Shown: positions 54,126 to 63,609 of the stretch, in pieces
Layout of the letters: each line of letters opens with the position of its first letter
How positions within the stretch are numbered: the stretch's first letter is position 1
Program-made: the position numbers and the translations under genes
The notes under the pieces: model-generated
The model's input: the letters and a program-made list of their open reading frames with translations, nothing else
What the model was told of the DNA's origin: nothing
Database searches by the model: none
Source: Haliscomenobacteraceae bacterium
Lineage (GTDB): Bacteria; Bacteroidota; Bacteroidia; Chitinophagales; Saprospiraceae
Length of the DNA stretch: 64,000 nt
Direction of reading: 5' to 3'
Assembly (NCBI GenBank): GCA_947501115.1
Contig: CANMVX010000001.1
Location: forward strand, 62,001-126,000

Positions 54126-55886
54126 CTATTTAATATTTGGTTCAAGAAGGATTTCGCCAACGCCAGCGCCACTTTGAACCATTGGAAAAACATTGTCCTC
54201 TTTTTCTACCATTACATGCAAAAGATAGGGTCCTGGGTAGGCCAGCATTTCAGCCACCGCCTCTTTTAAAGAGGAAACTTCTTCAATCTTTTTTCCTGTA
54301 ATTCCGAATCCTTCGGCAATTTTTAGGAAATCAGGATTCTGAAGCTCTACAGAAGAGTATCTTTTATCGTAGAATAATTGTTGCCATTGACGAACCATAC
54401 CCAGAAAATTATTATCTAAAATAACAATTTTCACAGGCATTTTCCATTGATTTATCATTCCTAATTCCTGGATGGTCATTTGAAATCCACCATCTCCAAT
54501 AAAGGCAACGACGGTTTTATCTGGTTGAGCATATTGAGCACCAAAAGCAGCCGGGAGTCCAAAGCCCATTGTTCCTGCTCCACCTGATGAAACCCATTGA
54601 TTGGTAGATCGATAAGTATAGTATCTGGCAGCTGCCATTTGATGTTGTCCGACATCAGTAGCTACGATAGCCATGCCATCCGTTTGGTCAGAAATTTCCT
54701 TCACGACCATTCCCATCCTCATTTTTCCTTCAGGCGTAGGTGATAAATCTCTATTTATTACCTTTTCAAATTCAATTTTTTTACAATCGTCAAATTCCTG
54801 AAGCCACGCGGGATAAGTTTTTTCTTCAATTAAGGGTAAAAGCGCTTCAAGGACCATCTTGGCATCTCCAAGAACTGGTATGGTTGCTTTTACATTTTTA
54901 TTTATTTCTGAAGGATCAATTTCAATATGAATAACTTTGGCTTGTTTGGCGTATTTTGTCAGATTTCCAGTTACCCTATCATCAAAACGCATGCCAATGG
55001 CGATGAGCACATCACATTCATTTTGTTTTATATTCGCCCCATAATTTCCATGCATGCCAAGCATTCCAACATGTTGAGGATGGTCATCGGGAAGCGAAGA
55101 TAAACCGTGCAGGGTGCAGGCTACTGGAATACCTGATTTTTCAACAAAACGTTTAAATTGGTTTTGAGCATTAGCGATCTGGATACCATGCCCAGCAAGA
55201 ATAAGAGGTTTTTTTGCCTCATTAATCATCTGAGCAGCGGAAGTTATTTCATCTTCATTTAGTTTGGGTAATGGATGATAACTTCTAATATTTGTACAAG
55301 GTGTATATTCAAAATCAAAAAATTCATTTTGAGCATCTTTGGTAATGTCAATGACCACAGGACCTGGTCTACCTGAATTGGCAATGTAGAAGGCTTTGGC
55401 AAAAACGGATGGAATTTCAGATGCATGGGTAATCTGATGGTTCCATTTTGTAACAGGCATAGTACAGTTGATTACATCTGTTTCCTGAAATGCATCAGAA
55501 CCTAGTAATGTAGAAGCAACCTGACCCGTTATACAAACTAAAGGAGTGGAATCAAGCATAGCGTCAGCTAATCCCGTCATTAAATTCATCGCGCCAGGTC
55601 CGGAAGTTGCCATAGCCACACCCGTCTTTCGGGTTACTCGTGCATATCCTTCAGCCGCATGGATGGCCCCTTGCTCATGCCTTGGTAAAATATGATTAAT
55701 TCGGTCCGTGTAATGATATAAGGCATCATACACAGGCATGATGGCACCTCCGGGATAGCCGAAAATGGTGTTTACTGATTCAGCAATCAAACATTTCAGT
55801 ACCGCCTCCGCTCCAGTGATATTTACCTTTTCCTCTGTGGTATGATTCGGCTGGGTTTCACTTAGTTTATTTACTACTTTTTCCAT
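54126..55886 (-). CDS. ilvB: Acetolactate synthase large (catalytic) subunit
   Basis: A 586-residue thiamine-diphosphate enzyme. The catalytic Glu lies in the [29 protein letters not shown] region, and the TPP/magnesium segment is [30 protein letters not shown]. The segments [12 protein letters not shown] and [10 protein letters not shown] are typical of IlvB. It condenses pyruvate (or pyruvate with 2-oxobutyrate) to acetolactate, the first common step of valine, leucine and isoleucine synthesis. It starts 3 bases after the ilvD stop and is followed by ilvN after 5 bases. Confidence 0.95.
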   Translation of the reverse strand: MEKVVNKLSETQPNHTTEEKVNITGAEAVLKCLIAESVNTIFGYPGGAIMPVYDALYHYTDRINHILPRHEQGAIHAAEGYARVTRKTGVAMATSGPGAMNLMTGLADAMLDSTPLVCITGQVASTLLGSDAFQETDVINCTMPVTKWNHQITHASEIPSVFAKAFYIANSGRPGPVVIDITKDAQNEFFDFEYTPCTNIRSYHPLPKLNEDEITSAAQMINEAKKPLILAGHGIQIANAQNQFKRFVEKSGIPVACTLHGLSSLPDDHPQHVGMLGMHGNYGANIKQNECDVLIAIGMRFDDRVTGNLTKYAKQAKVIHIEIDPSEINKNVKATIPVLGDAKMVLEALLPLIEEKTYPAWLQEFDDCKKIEFEKVINRDLSPTPEGKMRMGMVVKEISDQTDGMAIVATDVGQHQMAAARYYTYRSTNQWVSSGGAGTMGFGLPAAFGAQYAQPDKTVVAFIGDGGFQMTIQELGMINQWKMPVKIVILDNNFLGMVRQWQQLFYDKRYSSVELQNPDFLKIAEGFGITGKKIEEVSSLKEAVAEMLAYPGPYLLHVMVEKEDNVFPMVQSGAGVGEILLEPNIK

Positions 55887-55889
55887 GTT

Positions 55890-57584
55890 TTAGAGGTTTT
55901 TTTCGTCGGTTACACAACCTTCTGAAGCAGAAGATACTAACTGAGCATATTTTCTAAGGTAACCGGTGGTTGCTTTTGAAGGTTTGGGTTGCCATGAGGC
56001 TTTCCTTCTTTCAAATTCCTTTTCATCAATATTGGCTTCAAGTACATTATTTATGGCATCAATAGTAATTATATCACCATTTTGAACCAGCGCAATATTT
56101 CCACCAATCTGAGCTTCAGGGGTAATATGACCTACTACAAAGCCATGGGTTCCACCAGAAAATCTGCCATCTGTTATTAAAGCTACTTTATCACCCAGAC
56201 CTTCTCCCATTAGGGCGGAAGTAGGCTTAAGCATTTCCGGCATGCCGGGGCCGCCTTGAGGACCACAATAGCGAATGACAATAACAGACCCTTCTTTTAT
56301 TTCTTTATTGGCTATAGCAAGATTTATCGCTTCTTCTCCGTCGAATACCTGTGCAGGACCCTGAAAGTATTCTCCTTCCTTTCCTGTTATCTTGGCTACC
56401 GATCCTTGTGTGGCTAAATTTCCGTATAGTATTTGAATATGTCCGGAGGGTTTTATGGCCTCTTTAATTGAATGAATTACTTTTTGACCCTCATCTAAAG
56501 GACGTGCATTTTCTAAATTTTCGGCCATGGTCTTACCCGTAACCGTCATGCAATCACCGTGTAGCATGCCTTCTGCTAACATCCATTTCATAACACCAGG
56601 AACACCGCCTACTTGAAATAAATCTTCCATAACGTATTTGCCACTTGGTTTTAAGTCAGCTAAAAATGGTGTGGTATCACTTATTTTCTGAAAATCATCT
56701 AAGGTTAAAGGCACGCCCATAGCCTTAGAGATAGCTATTAAATGCATGACGGCATTGGTTGACCCTCCTAAAACAGTGATAAGGCGCATGGCATTTTCAA
56801 AAGCCTTAGCGGTCATTATTTTGGAAGGTGTTAAATCTAATCGTATAAGTTCAGCAATAGCTGCGCCAACATTTAAACTATCTTGTTTCTTATCTGGATG
56901 ATCTGCTGGCAGAGAAGAATTACCAGGTAAACTCATACCCATAGCCTCAATAGCTGAGGCCATTGTATTGGCCGTGTACATACCTCCGCAAGCACCCGGA
57001 CCAGGACAGGCTTTCTGAACGATCTGCTTGAAATCTGCATCGGTAATGGTTCCCGCTATTTTTTGACCTAGTGCTTCAAAGGCTGAAACGACGTCTAATT
57101 TCTTACTTGCATGACAACCTGGGGCAATGGTACCGCCGTAAACTAATATAGATGGACGATTAAGACGAGCCATAGCCATCATTGCTCCAGGCATGTTTTT
57201 ATCGCAGCCAGTAACCGCAACAATAGCATCATACCACTGGGCACCTGCAACCGTTTCAATGGAATCGGCGATTAAATCTCTACTTGGTAGAGAGTAGCGC
57301 ATACCCGTTGTTCCCATTGATATGCCATCACTTACGCCTATAGTATTGAATATCAGACCGTATAAATTGGGTTGAACCTGAACTCCTTGTTTGATAACTT
57401 TAGCCAAGTCATTTAAATGCATATTGCAGGGATTACCTTCCCATCCCATACTCACAATACCTACCTGTGCCTTTTCCATGTCGGCCTCAGTCATCCCAAT
57501 AGCATAAAGCATGGCTTGTGCAGCCGGTTGACTTACGTCTTGTGTAATCGTTTTACTGTACTTATTCCAAATGATAGATTCCAT
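55890..57584 (-). CDS. ilvD: Dihydroxy-acid dehydratase
   Basis: A 564-residue dehydratase of normal length. The iron-sulfur cysteines lie in [16 protein letters not shown] and [18 protein letters not shown]. Further hallmarks are [29 protein letters not shown] and [11 protein letters not shown]. It dehydrates 2,3-dihydroxy acids to 2-oxo acids in branched-chain amino acid synthesis. It is the first gene of the ilvD-ilvB-ilvN operon. A promoter with a perfect -7 box and a TTA at the -33 place lies about 60 bases upstream (57644-57673). Confidence 0.95.
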   Translation of the reverse strand: MESIIWNKYSKTITQDVSQPAAQAMLYAIGMTEADMEKAQVGIVSMGWEGNPCNMHLNDLAKVIKQGVQVQPNLYGLIFNTIGVSDGISMGTTGMRYSLPSRDLIADSIETVAGAQWYDAIVAVTGCDKNMPGAMMAMARLNRPSILVYGGTIAPGCHASKKLDVVSAFEALGQKIAGTITDADFKQIVQKACPGPGACGGMYTANTMASAIEAMGMSLPGNSSLPADHPDKKQDSLNVGAAIAELIRLDLTPSKIMTAKAFENAMRLITVLGGSTNAVMHLIAISKAMGVPLTLDDFQKISDTTPFLADLKPSGKYVMEDLFQVGGVPGVMKWMLAEGMLHGDCMTVTGKTMAENLENARPLDEGQKVIHSIKEAIKPSGHIQILYGNLATQGSVAKITGKEGEYFQGPAQVFDGEEAINLAIANKEIKEGSVIVIRYCGPQGGPGMPEMLKPTSALMGEGLGDKVALITDGRFSGGTHGFVVGHITPEAQIGGNIALVQNGDIITIDAINNVLEANIDEKEFERRKASWQPKPSKATTGYLRKYAQLVSSASEGCVTDEKNL

Positions 57585-57643
57585 GTAAAAAATATTTTTC
57601 TTTTTGACGGACGTAATTATTGATTAGTCACTTTAATATATAC

Positions 57644-57673
57644 CAAAACTAAACATTGATGAACCTTACCTAA
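57644..57673 (-). promoter_or_regulatory. Putative promoter of the ilv operon
   Basis: On the minus strand: TTA (57671-57673), exactly 19 bases, then TAGTTTTG (57644-57651), a full TAnnTTTG match with TTA in place of TTG. Transcription would start near 57637, giving a leader of about 50 bases with no obvious leader peptide. The rest of 57585-57790 shows no gene, only an AT palindrome at 57741-57752. Confidence 0.5.
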
Positions 57674-57790
57674 AACTTAAATTAGCAATACTTACGATAC
57701 GGCAAAAGGCTGAAATATATACTAATATACTCATTTACAGTATTTTAAAATAAGTTTTCTTACAATAGACAGGTAAAATTAATATCTTGC

Positions 57791-58471
57791 TTAGAAATGA
57801 TATCTCAGGGTAATTCCAGCCTGTATTTGTGATAAGTTGGTCATTCCGTTAGCCGTTTTGTTTCCAGTGGATGGATTATTAAGTAAATTTATTAACCCCG
57901 GCCAGTTTAATCTCGAAAAAAAATAGGCATTGGCGAAGGTGGTTATAGTAATGTTTTCGTTCACTCCTATATCGTAGCCTAAACCTGCCCCAATATTCGG
58001 TTTGATTAAATTATCAGTAATATTTGATGAAGGGGTTTCTACTGTGTTTGCAAAGTAACTTACTCCCGGTGAAATATTTAAAAATAGACCTTTCTTTAAG
58101 GGATTGCCTTTTTTTGAAAAAGTTGGACAATCGCAATCTCCCTTAAAATCAAGAAAATAAATATGGGTATTGAGCTGAAAACGAAGCGTTTTATTTTTAA
58201 AAGTCCCCAAATCTATAATATCATTTTCAAATAAAGCACCGCCAATCTCAGGAACAAAGGCTATTCTATAGTTTTTACTTGAAAATTCATAATTCAAACT
58301 TACAAAGTAGGAATTTCCTGGTAAGTCGTATGTTATACTGTTATTTAGGTCAGTTATAGCCCAGCCGGCTGCATTATTTAAGGTACCACCAACAGATACA
58401 CCTATTTGTGCTATAGATGTTAATGGGTAAAGAAACACAAAGAAAAAACACCATTTTTTAATAATATACAT
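57791..58471 (-). CDS. Outer-membrane beta-barrel protein, unknown function
   Basis: A 226-residue protein from the ATG at 58471; an upstream ATG (58510) would lack a proper signal start. The signal peptide is about 1-22 (ending TSIAQ). The mature protein has alternating beta-strand patterns with glycine-rich turns (IGVSVGGTLNNAAG, FVPEIGGALFEND, PNIGAGLGYDIGVNENITITTFANAYFFSRL) and ends with ITLRYHF, a barrel-like terminus with C-terminal Phe. It resembles the small PorT/outer-membrane-beta-barrel families of Bacteroidota, but I cannot assign one. A CDCP motif (GDCDCPTF) is present near residue 115. It is divergent from rimO. Confidence 0.7.
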   Translation of the reverse strand: MYIIKKWCFFFVFLYPLTSIAQIGVSVGGTLNNAAGWAITDLNNSITYDLPGNSYFVSLNYEFSSKNYRIAFVPEIGGALFENDIIDLGTFKNKTLRFQLNTHIYFLDFKGDCDCPTFSKKGNPLKKGLFLNISPGVSYFANTVETPSSNITDNLIKPNIGAGLGYDIGVNENITITTFANAYFFSRLNWPGLINLLNNPSTGNKTANGMTNLSQIQAGITLRYHF

Positions 58472-58535
58472 AAGGCTTGTTTTATCTCTTTTAAACGAAA
58501 ATGTTCTCAATGTCGTATCCTTTTAGGTTAAATAT

Positions 58536-58543
58536 TATCTTTG
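58536..58543 (+). promoter_or_regulatory. Putative -7 box of rimO
   Basis: TATCTTTG matches TAnnTTTG fully. Transcription would start near 58550, which leaves about 22 bases before the preferred ATG at 58572 but only 7 before the ATG at 58557. No TTG at the 19-base spacing. Confidence 0.45.
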
Positions 58544-58571
58544 TTCCCTAATCTGAATGTTACGCTTAAAT

Positions 58572-59879
58572 ATGAAAACAAAATCACTAAGACCAGATAA
58601 AGTTAATGTAATTACTTTAGGCTGCTCGAAAAATAAAGTAGATTCCGAAAATTTGATTACCCAACTTATAGGTAATGATTTTGACGTTTCCCATGAGACA
58701 AACGAAAAATCCGATATCATTATAATAAATACCTGCGGTTTTATTGATCTTGCAAAAGAGGAGTCCATTCAAACTATATTGGATTATGCAGAAAAAAAGA
58801 AAGAAGGCGAGATTAAAAAATTATTTGTTACAGGTTGTCTTTCTCAAAGATATAAAGACGATTTAGAAGTTGAAATTCCTGAGGTTGACGCCTTTTTTGG
58901 TACCTTGGAAATGCCTTCTTTGCTCGCAAAGTTAAACGCCGATTTTAAACACGAACTGGTAGGAGAAAGGTGGATCAGCACCCCAAGTCATTTTGCCTAT
59001 CTTAAAATTGCAGAGGGTTGTAATCGTACCTGTTCTTTTTGTGCCATTCCACTCATGCGGGGAGTCCATGTGTCAAGAAATATTGAAGATATTGTTGTCG
59101 AGGCTAAAAGTTTGGCCAGAAGAGGGGTTAAAGAGTTGATGCTTATTTCACAGGAGCTTACTTATTACGGTCTGGATACTTACAAAAAAAGAATGCTTCC
59201 TGAATTATTGACAGAATTAGCCAATATTGAAGGAATCGAGTGGATTAGACTCCATTATGCTTACCCAAGTAAATTTCCTCTTGAAATTTTTGAGGTAATG
59301 GCTGCTCAGCCCAAAATATGTAATTATTTAGATATGCCTCTTCAGCATGCTCAAAATGGCGTTTTAGCCAGAATGAGAAGACAAATTACGGTGGAGGAAA
59401 CCAAAGAATTGCTTGAAAAGGCAAGGTCTTTAGTTCCCGGAATTACCCTAAGGAGTACTTTTTTAGTAGGATTTCCAGGGGAAACAGAGGCTGAATTTGA
59501 AGCGTTGTGTGATTTTATCGTGGAAGCATCTCTCGATAGAGTGGGCGTTTTTACCTATTCTCATGAAGAATCTACCCGTGCTCACGACTTAGTAGATGAT
59601 GTCCCTGAGGAAGTCAAAATGGAAAGAGCTAATCGGATAATGGAAATTCAAAGCGCTATTTCTTACGAAAAAAATAAAGCTAAAATTGGAAAATCATTCA
59701 AGGTTTTATTTGATAAAATTGAAAATGGTCACTTTGTTGGCAGAACCGAAGGTGATTCGCCTGAAGTGGATAATGAGGTTTTAATTCCTGTAAAGGGAAA
59801 TTATGTCAGATTAGGTGATTTTGCTGAAGTGACGATTACTGATGCTTCTGAATATGATCTGATTGGTATTTTGAAGTAG
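58572..59879 (+). CDS. rimO: Ribosomal protein S12 methylthiotransferase RimO
   Basis: A 435-residue radical SAM enzyme from the ATG at 58572 (an in-frame ATG at 58557 adds five residues; I prefer the second because the KTKSLRPDKVNVITLGCSKN start fits the family and the -7 box). The N-terminal cysteine domain has GCSKN and NTCGFI. The radical SAM motif is CNRTCSFC, and the C-terminal TRAM-like domain ends near DASEYDLIGI. RimO adds a methylthio group to an aspartate of ribosomal protein S12. The MiaB look-alike is excluded by GCSKN and the later YAYPSKFPLEI pattern. It is followed by a small membrane-protein gene after 50 bases. Confidence 0.93.
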   Translation: MKTKSLRPDKVNVITLGCSKNKVDSENLITQLIGNDFDVSHETNEKSDIIIINTCGFIDLAKEESIQTILDYAEKKKEGEIKKLFVTGCLSQRYKDDLEVEIPEVDAFFGTLEMPSLLAKLNADFKHELVGERWISTPSHFAYLKIAEGCNRTCSFCAIPLMRGVHVSRNIEDIVVEAKSLARRGVKELMLISQELTYYGLDTYKKRMLPELLTELANIEGIEWIRLHYAYPSKFPLEIFEVMAAQPKICNYLDMPLQHAQNGVLARMRRQITVEETKELLEKARSLVPGITLRSTFLVGFPGETEAEFEALCDFIVEASLDRVGVFTYSHEESTRAHDLVDDVPEEVKMERANRIMEIQSAISYEKNKAKIGKSFKVLFDKIENGHFVGRTEGDSPEVDNEVLIPVKGNYVRLGDFAEVTITDASEYDLIGILK

Positions 59880-59929
59880 GTTAATATTACATAAACTTTG
59901 TTGGCTATTCTTTGTTACGTTGAAAAAAA

Positions 59930-60385
59930 ATGGCATTGCTAACTAAATTTCAGTTTAATATCGAAAAACCATTAGTCCAGGCGGCTATTATTATTGCTTC
60001 GGTTTTTGTTGTCAATATTGGATCCTTAATGGTGATAGCTACTGGTTTGATTGAGGTAACAAATCGCTTTCCCTGGTTGAATGCTGCTTCCTTTATGCTT
60101 TTTTTTGCCGTTCTAAATAGTATATATTCAATTACAGCAAAAAGTGTTCCTCATTATTGGGGACTTTCAATGTACAGTTTCATGATTGTGGCAGGTGTTT
60201 CTGGCTTACAGGCCTGGGCTTTCTCGGGTATTCCCATTGTAGATGCTGGTTCTTATATGTGGATTTATGTAGTTGTAACCTTTGGATACCTCGTTTTCCT
60301 TACCATTATGGCTATCCTCAAGAAAGTGGTTGCTTTTGCTGAAAAAGAAGAATGGAATAGTCCTAAAATGAGGCCCAGAGGTTAA
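59930..60385 (+). CDS. Small four-helix membrane protein, unknown
   Basis: A 151-residue protein with four predicted transmembrane helices at about 17-41, 50-70, 77-97 and 108-130. The C-terminus is polar and basic. No family recognised. Between rimO (50 bases upstream) and msrB (26 bases downstream) on the same strand, so it may be cotranscribed with the latter. Nothing in the sequence indicates a function. Confidence 0.7.
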   Translation: MALLTKFQFNIEKPLVQAAIIIASVFVVNIGSLMVIATGLIEVTNRFPWLNAASFMLFFAVLNSIYSITAKSVPHYWGLSMYSFMIVAGVSGLQAWAFSGIPIVDAGSYMWIYVVVTFGYLVFLTIMAILKKVVAFAEKEEWNSPKMRPRG

Positions 60386-60411
60386 ATTTTTAATCGCCAA
60401 AATATTTTTTT

Positions 60412-60900
60412 ATGCGTTTTCTAAAATATGCTTTCTTGTTATTCTTCCTTGGTGTAAGCTTTGCAGCTTATAGTTCTGAGATGAAAACAGACACAATTAA
60501 ACCTATTCGTAAGTCAGATAAAGAATGGAAGGAGTCTTTATCACCTCAGGCTTATTATATCCTTAGAAAAGCAGGAACCGAAAGGGCTTTTACAGGTAAA
60601 CTCTATAACATAAAAACAAAAGGAACCTACATTTGCGGTGGTTGTAAATTACCGCTTTTTTCCTCTGAAACAAAATTTAATTCAGGAACAGGTTGGCCTA
60701 GTTTTTGGCAGCCTATCAGCAAAAAAAATGTGAAGGAAATAGAGGATTTTGAATTGGGTATGGTAAGAACGGAAGTTAGGTGCGCGCGATGTGACGGACA
60801 TATTGGTCATGTTTTTGATGATGGTCCAAAACCCACCGGATTGAGATACTGTATGAATTCTGAAGCTATGTTATTCACTGCCGCGGAACAAAAAAAATAG
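60412..60900 (+). CDS. msrB: Exported peptide-methionine (R)-S-oxide reductase
   Basis: A 162-residue MsrB with an N-terminal signal or anchor (about 1-22). Zinc-binding pairs are CGGC (75-78) and CARC (124-127). The catalytic Cys is in RYCMNS (Cys147), and GTGWPSF is the conserved core. It reduces methionine R-sulfoxide in proteins. The signal means the reduction takes place in the periplasm or at the surface, where an electron donor other than thioredoxin may be needed. It is convergent with miaE, with 2 bases between stops. Confidence 0.92.
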   Translation: MRFLKYAFLLFFLGVSFAAYSSEMKTDTIKPIRKSDKEWKESLSPQAYYILRKAGTERAFTGKLYNIKTKGTYICGGCKLPLFSSETKFNSGTGWPSFWQPISKKNVKEIEDFELGMVRTEVRCARCDGHIGHVFDDGPKPTGLRYCMNSEAMLFTAAEQKK

Positions 60901-60902
60901 TT

Positions 60903-61529
60903 TTAATGAAGGCGGTTTCCGCTTAATTCTAACCTCTGCATGATTGCTGCTTCTTCCTTTAAATAAGATTCCCATCTTGTTTTTACTTTGTCTTGAGGGA
61001 AATATAATCTTGCCAGGTCTAAAAATAAGACATAGTGTCCAGCCTCAGATACCATAAATTTGTAGTAAAATTCTTTTAAATAGGGATCTGTCAGATATTC
61101 GTGAAGCAATCTAAATCTTTCACAACTTCTGGCTTCAATCAAGCCGCAAAATAATAATTTGTCAAGAAGTCTGTCTTCCCGGGAGCCTCCTTTTTGCTGA
61201 AAAGCAAGAAGTTGATTGACATATAAATCTTTCCTTTGTGTACCTAAATTAAATTGACGACGTTCAATTTCTGCTAAAACCATGCGAAAGTGTCCCCATT
61301 CTTCTGTTACAATGGGTGAAAGTTCACGAACCAGTTCTTTTTTATCTGGAAAACCCTGAATCAAAGATATACAGCTTACTGCTGCTTTTTGCTCACAATA
61401 GGCGTGATCTGTCAGTATATCTTCCAAAGATATTTCAGCTAAATTTACCCATCGAGGATCCGTGGGAAGCTTTAGCCCAAGCATTATAAATGGGACATTT
61501 TTTTCACCTTTTTCCTCAGATTTTATCAT
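60903..61529 (-). CDS. miaE: tRNA-(ms2io6A37)-hydroxylase MiaE
   Basis: A 208-residue di-iron hydroxylase of MiaE size. The four-helix bundle carries Glu and Glu-x-x-His metal motifs: ILTDHAYCEQKAAV, EEWGHFRMVLAEIERR, GLIEARSCERFRLL and SEAGHYVLFLDLAR. MiaE hydroxylates the isopentenyl group of ms2i6A at position 37 of tRNA. It starts 1 base after the stop of the 384-residue hypothetical gene, so they are cotranscribed. The match to MiaE motifs is good. Confidence 0.9.
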   Translation of the reverse strand: MIKSEEKGEKNVPFIMLGLKLPTDPRWVNLAEISLEDILTDHAYCEQKAAVSCISLIQGFPDKKELVRELSPIVTEEWGHFRMVLAEIERRQFNLGTQRKDLYVNQLLAFQQKGGSREDRLLDKLLFCGLIEARSCERFRLLHEYLTDPYLKEFYYKFMVSEAGHYVLFLDLARLYFPQDKVKTRWESYLKEEAAIMQRLELSGNRLH

Positions 61530-61530
61530 T

Positions 61531-62685
61531 TTAATCCAAACATTTTAATTGACGGGAGAAAAAATCTATATTATACACAGGATAAACCTCAAAACCAGCA
61601 CTCCAATACATACGAATTTCCTCCAGTTCTTGTTTTCTCAACATATTAATCTGTTGATTATCCATTTTATATATCATCCTATAAGTTAAAATGTCTTTAT
61701 CTGTTTCATATTTGCCTAAATCTAATTCACCTGCTTTTAATTCAATGATTTGTCCGTCAAATAATTTTAGCGTAACTAAACTATTTTTTTCGATAACACC
61801 ATAAGCTTCTCTGGCATTTGGATAAGCAAATCGAAATTCTATGGTTAATTGTTTTTCTCTTTTTCCAACAGATGACAAAAAAGCTTCACAGCGTAGATAT
61901 TCCTTATCAGGAAAAAACAATCTTAATCTTTCATCAGTGAAAGTAAACAACAATTCTTTTTCACCATCTCTTCGCCAGTCAATACCCTTTGCATCTAGTC
62001 CTTCATAAGCGTATTGGCAAATAGAGCTTGTACTGGCAAGATTATCAGGCATGATTACGCCGATATTTTGTCCATAAAAAGCAAGGGGAGAATCATTCGC
62101 AAAAAAATCGAGATTCACCATTTCCTCTGAAGCAAAAACAGTATTAAGTTCTAATTTTCCAGGGGATATTTCTGGTTTAAACAGTCTTAGAATATCCCCC
62201 TTCATTCTTAAATCTTGCGTAATTAATAGGTCAGATTGAGCTTCTTTTATAGTTCCTAAAGAAGTTGCTGCCAACTGTTGCGTTAACGTTAATTGGTTTA
62301 ATAATTTATTTAATTCATCCGCGGGAACTAAACTATTCTGTTGAGCAATGGCTATTTTGTTTTGTAATTCTTTTTCTTGCTCTACCATAGCTTTTGCCCT
62401 GATATCAGCATAATAAATGGCGTCTTTCGCCTGTTGAATTCTTCGATTTACCAGTTGATTTACTTCTTCCCGGGTAATTTCAATAGGATTATCTAATGGT
62501 GTTACCTCCTGATTTACAACAGGATAATTACCTCCTGACAATTGCCTTTTATGAAAATACCGCCAGGTTCCATCAGGAAAAACAATAATTCGCTCTCCAA
62601 TTTCATTTTGCCTGATTTCCTGACCGAAGAGGAATATCGGCAAAAAAAGGCATAAGAATAAAGAAAGAAAATTTATTTTATACAT
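61531..62685 (-). CDS. Exported coiled-coil protein, unknown, upstream of miaE
   Basis: A 384-residue protein with a signal peptide (about 1-21, ending LFGQ). The start of the mature part has a VFPDGTWRYFHKR motif seen in other Bacteroidota exported proteins. A coiled-coil region covers about 85-150 (AKAMVEQEKELQNKIAIAQQ), and a beta-rich domain with no recognised name follows. The C-terminus contains LRCEAFLSSVGKREKQLTIEF. I see no catalytic motif. It lies 1 base before miaE on the same strand and has a -7-like box upstream (62719-62726). Confidence 0.65.
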   Translation of the reverse strand: MYKINFLSLFLCLFLPIFLFGQEIRQNEIGERIIVFPDGTWRYFHKRQLSGGNYPVVNQEVTPLDNPIEITREEVNQLVNRRIQQAKDAIYYADIRAKAMVEQEKELQNKIAIAQQNSLVPADELNKLLNQLTLTQQLAATSLGTIKEAQSDLLITQDLRMKGDILRLFKPEISPGKLELNTVFASEEMVNLDFFANDSPLAFYGQNIGVIMPDNLASTSSICQYAYEGLDAKGIDWRRDGEKELLFTFTDERLRLFFPDKEYLRCEAFLSSVGKREKQLTIEFRFAYPNAREAYGVIEKNSLVTLKLFDGQIIELKAGELDLGKYETDKDILTYRMIYKMDNQQINMLRKQELEEIRMYWSAGFEVYPVYNIDFFSRQLKCLD

Positions 62686-62718
62686 CCGGGGATAGGATTA
62701 TTTAAAATTTAAGATATA

Positions 62719-62726
62719 CAAATATA
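62719..62726 (-). promoter_or_regulatory. Putative -7 box of the hypothetical-miaE operon
   Basis: On the minus strand this reads TATATTTG, a full match to TAnnTTTG, 34 bases upstream of the ATG at 62685. No TTG at the 19-base spacing. Transcription would start near 62712. Confidence 0.45.
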
Positions 62727-62760
62727 GGAAAAAGTCCCTTTTTTTTACTATTTTGCAACC

Positions 62761-63579
62761 ATGTATATTTCATTTCTATCTAACATCTTTTCTTCCTTTT
62801 CAATAGGATCAATGACCTTTAGTTTATTGGATCTCATTGATTTTTTTATTTTTAGTTTTATCATTTACCAAATTTACACCTTGTTAAGAGGGAATTTTGG
62901 TTACGGATTATTCCTTGGCATTCTCTTGCTATTTGTCATTTGGTGGACGGTTAATGCGTTAGATATGCAGCTAATGTCTAGTTTGCTGAATCAATTCATT
63001 AATGTAGGAGTGATTATTATTGTTATTATTTTCCAACCTGAAATTCGACGTTTTTTGTTGTTTTTAGGAAATACGACCTTAAGAAAAAGGTCTAATTTCT
63101 TGTCAAGAATTCTTTTAGCTAAACCAGGTGTTAAAACAGACAGAGAAAAACAAATTATGGCTCTTAGTAGTGCTTTACTTAGAATGAGCCGAGATAAAAC
63201 GGGTGCTTTATTGGTTTTATCAGGTGATACGATTGCTGAGCCTCTTATTGGAACAGGTACCTTACTGGATGCCGTGGTAACTCGCAGATTGGTGGAGAGT
63301 ATTTTTAACAAAACTTCACCTCTCCATGACGGCGCTTTAATTATAAGTAAAGGTAGGGCCGCCGCTGCTTCCTGTATTTTACCCTTATCTGAAAATGGAA
63401 ATTTACCAGCAGATGTGGGGCTCCGTCACCGGGCTGCCTTAGGGGCATCTGAACGTTATGCTGTCGCTGCGGTTATCGTTTCCGAGGAAAATGGTTTTAT
63501 TTCTACCAGTTTTCAAGGTATTATGAAATACCATATTTCAAATGAAGAACTTCTGATTTTTTTACAAGAACATATTTGA
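62761..63579 (+). CDS. cdaA: Diadenylate cyclase (CdaA type)
   Basis: A 272-residue membrane enzyme. Three transmembrane helices at about 20-42, 46-64 and 72-91 are followed by a DisA_N-type catalytic domain. The catalytic motifs are SPLHDGALI (DGA at 190-192) and GLRHRAALGASE (RHR at 222-224). It makes cyclic di-AMP from two ATP, a second messenger in osmotic and cell-wall control. The start gives a normal length. It is divergent from the operon at 62685; a C-terminal tail past the catalytic core is short, as in CdaA. Confidence 0.92.
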   Translation: MYISFLSNIFSSFSIGSMTFSLLDLIDFFIFSFIIYQIYTLLRGNFGYGLFLGILLLFVIWWTVNALDMQLMSSLLNQFINVGVIIIVIIFQPEIRRFLLFLGNTTLRKRSNFLSRILLAKPGVKTDREKQIMALSSALLRMSRDKTGALLVLSGDTIAEPLIGTGTLLDAVVTRRLVESIFNKTSPLHDGALIISKGRAAAASCILPLSENGNLPADVGLRHRAALGASERYAVAAVIVSEENGFISTSFQGIMKYHISNEELLIFLQEHI

Positions 63580-63609
63580 TGACTATTTTTAATGGTGAAA
63601 ATTGATATT

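Noticed and set aside
57741-57752. 12-bp AT palindrome TATTTTAAAATA upstream of the ilv operon
   Set aside because: Pure A/T and not at a promoter position; likely chance.
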